Source: Cellvibrionales bacterium UBA1963
GTDB taxonomy: Bacteria > Pseudomonadota > Gammaproteobacteria > Pseudomonadales > UBA7434
Length of the DNA stretch: 35,235 nucleotides
Direction: 5' to 3'
NCBI GenBank assembly: GCA_002336035.1
Contig: DDED01000153.1
Coordinates: 37,513 to 72,747 of the forward strand
The translations under genes were made by a program, and so were the position numbers. The first letter of the stretch is position 1, and every line of letters starts with the position of its first letter. Below are positions 33,705-35,235 of this stretch, piece after piece. Under the pieces are notes generated by a model that was not told the DNA's origin, did not search any database, and saw only the letters and a list, made by a program, of their open reading frames with translations.

Positions 33705-35235
33705 TTAGGTGTCAGAGGCCTCTAGCACGATAAACGCATTGCCTCCTTGCTGATCAAAAGTACCGTAGCCTGCATTGATAAAAAGCTGACCACCATCAAG
33801 GTAGGCGCCTCCGAGGTCAAGGGTGCCTCCCTTTGCCTTTTTGGCATTCACCGCGGAAAACTCCCCTCGTGCATCAAAAGCCCATACAGAGGCTCCCGTT
33901 TCGGCATCAAAAACGCGTATGTGTCCGTCAAGAGACGGAGCAAACACCAAGTTCTCGGTCACAGTGACAGCCGCCGATAAGCCGGGGTGACATCGTTTGA
34001 CCGGCTTACCTTGATCATCGACACAAATGTTTGGTGCAGCAGTCGACCACATCAATTGACCCGTAGCAATATCGAAGGCATGCAGCGAAGGATTGGGCAG
34101 GCCTTCAGGGTTATCACCTAGAATGTCGACAGGTCGATCACTGATAGGAACATATAGCACGCCTTTTGCCTCATCGACACCCATACTAAAATGGACACCC
34201 CCAAGTTTGCCGCCAGTACCTGGTTTTTGCTGCCATAGTAATTCACCCTCTTTATCGGCATCTAACGCAAACACAGCGCCCGTCTTTTGACCCGCCAAAA
34301 TAATGTCTTGGCCATCAACCGTGACCAATATTGGCGGCGCACCAAAATCTAAATCTTCGCCTCGCTCAGAGGGGCAATTAAAATAAAAAGGGGATTCACA
34401 AGCAACATTCCACGCATCAGAAGCCAGGAATTGCTGTTTCCAGAGCATCTCACCGGTATTAAGGTCAATCGCTATAATCGAATCACTGGTATCGGTAGCT
34501 GGTGAAGAATAGTTTTCACCCGTGCCTACATACAAGCGATTGCGTTTAGCATCTAGGGCTGGTTGAGACCAAACTGGCGCGCCTGATGGGCCGTATTGAT
34601 CCGGCAAAAACAACCGCTTTTTGATCAGTTTTGACTCTTCTTGGATCATATAACTGCGCCATATCAACTGACCGTTGGCCGGATTTAACGCCATGACTGA
34701 ACTTCTAAAATCGCAGCAGGCATAAAATGGGTTGACTGCCCACATCGCCTCCCAGGAAGAGACTGGCTGAAAGATAACCCCTTGATGGTCAACTGAAGAA
34801 CCCGACACCATCACTTTTGAATGTTCATCAGCAAGCACTCGCCATTGCTGCTCACCGGTTAAGGGGTCAATACCAAAAACCTCTCCACCGGCGGTGCCAA
34901 AAGTCAACAAATTGTGTCGTTGGCCGTCACGCTCAAAGGACATAAACCGAAGGGCTGTCCGCACCGTTGTATCAGCATCAAAGCGCCACTTTTCGCAACC
35001 TGTTTCACGATCTAATGCGTAAACCATGCCTGGCTCGTCACCCAGAAAAACCGTATCTGGTGTAATAAAAGGCTGTGTATGAGGCGTTTTTGTCTTGGGC
35101 ATGGCAAACACCCATTTGACTTGCAAGCTAGCCAGATTATTTTTATTGATTCCGGCGTCAGTCTCAGCGATAAAACGGTGATTTCTTTTGTTGATGCCCC
35201 AGCCGTTAATATTCGGCGTAAGATCTATAGCCGCG
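33705..35235 (-). CDS. PQQ-type beta-propeller dehydrogenase, polyvinyl-alcohol-dehydrogenase-like (3' part)
   Basis: The 3' part of a quinoprotein gene: 509 codons are visible and the frame stays open through the right edge. An apparent start (TTG at 35126) is internal, because the codons before it read NINGWGINKRNHRF, then LASLQVKWVFAMP, a segment conserved in this family. Repeated propeller blades are clear (VYALDRETGCEKWRF, VFGIDPLTGEQQWRV, VMALNPANGQLIWRSY, IIAIDLNTGEMLWKQ, LHAFDIATGQLMWST, IRVFDAETGASVWAFD). A vicinal Cys-Cys pair in FYACCDFRSS recalls quinoprotein alcohol dehydrogenases. Relatives are periplasmic and often carry a cytochrome c domain; whether this one does lies outside the window. 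Substrate is unknown. It is not part of the dcw pathway. Confidence 0.85.
   Translation of the reverse strand, partial: AAIDLTPNINGWGINKRNHRFIAETDAGINKNNLASLQVKWVFAMPKTKTPHTQPFITPDTVFLGDEPGMVYALDRETGCEKWRFDADTTVRTALRFMSFERDGQRHNLLTFGTAGGEVFGIDPLTGEQQWRVLADEHSKVMVSGSSVDHQGVIFQPVSSWEAMWAVNPFYACCDFRSSVMALNPANGQLIWRSYMIQEESKLIKKRLFLPDQYGPSGAPVWSQPALDAKRNRLYVGTGENYSSPATDTSDSIIAIDLNTGEMLWKQQFLASDAWNVACESPFYFNCPSERGEDLDFGAPPILVTVDGQDIILAGQKTGAVFALDADKEGELLWQQKPGTGGKLGGVHFSMGVDEAKGVLYVPISDRPVDILGDNPEGLPNPSLHAFDIATGQLMWSTAAPNICVDDQGKPVKRCHPGLSAAVTVTENLVFAPSLDGHIRVFDAETGASVWAFDARGEFSAVNAKKAKGGTLDLGGAYLDGGQLFINAGYGTFDQQGGNAFIVLEASDT

Noticed and set aside
1..35235. CRISPR arrays, tRNA or rRNA genes, insertion sequences, prophage or toxin-antitoxin genes
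   Set aside because: Nothing with the needed repeats, cloverleaf sequence or protein motifs was found; the window is almost wholly housekeeping genes.

Overview
The window is a long, gene-dense chromosomal segment from a gammaproteobacterium. It holds the complete division and cell wall (dcw) cluster in the order mraZ-rsmH-ftsL-ftsI-murE-murF-mraY-murD-ftsW-murG-murC-ddlB-ftsQ-ftsA-ftsZ-lpxC, all on the minus strand (33226 down to 14829). An M23 peptidase gene, secA, argJ and a mutT-type Nudix gene follow. This order (ddlB directly after murC, an M23 gene between lpxC and secA, coaE-yacG converging on mutT) resembles the Pseudomonas/Cellvibrio side of the class more than E. coli. MurE carries the meso-diaminopimelate motif DNPR, so the envelope is Gram-negative. 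Base composition looks moderate, roughly low-to-mid 40s % GC by eye. I cannot name the species; a marine gammaproteobacterium is a reasonable guess.

Layout from left to right. 1-7843, minus: pyrB-murJ-ribF-ileS-lspA-fkpB-ispH (ispH cut by the window edge), probably one transcription unit with an internal promoter before ribF. 7844-8133: a divergent intergenic region with an inverted repeat and a very short TTG reading frame. 8134-8939, plus: coaE-yacG, the only plus-strand genes. 8963-13400, minus: secA-argJ-mutT. 13663-33226, minus: the dcw cluster and its M23 gene, with many overlapping stop/start codons. 33227-33704: a 478-bp non-coding region. 33705-35235, minus: the 3' part of a quinoprotein-type (PQQ beta-propeller) dehydrogenase gene.

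The genes supply the peptidoglycan precursor pathway (MurC-F, Ddl, MraY, MurG, and the flippase MurJ), the divisome (FtsL, I, W, Q, A, Z), lipid A commitment (LpxC), protein export and lipoprotein processing (SecA, LspA), and some cofactor, nucleotide and amino-acid steps (RibF, CoaE, IspH, PyrB, ArgJ).

I see no phage, IS element, CRISPR array or novel multi-gene system. The most interesting signals are non-coding. Upstream of mraZ there is a candidate promoter next to four 10-bp-spaced MraZ-box-like repeats. Downstream of that promoter lies an intrinsic-terminator-like hairpin, inside what would be the mraZ leader, with competing pairings. Upstream of the promoter is a block of three perfect inverted repeats in 115 bp. 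Other candidates are a 21-bp palindrome before the M23 gene and an inverted repeat in the secA leader. Several starts were moved from the longest reading frame to sites with a ribosome binding site and family-matching N-termini.
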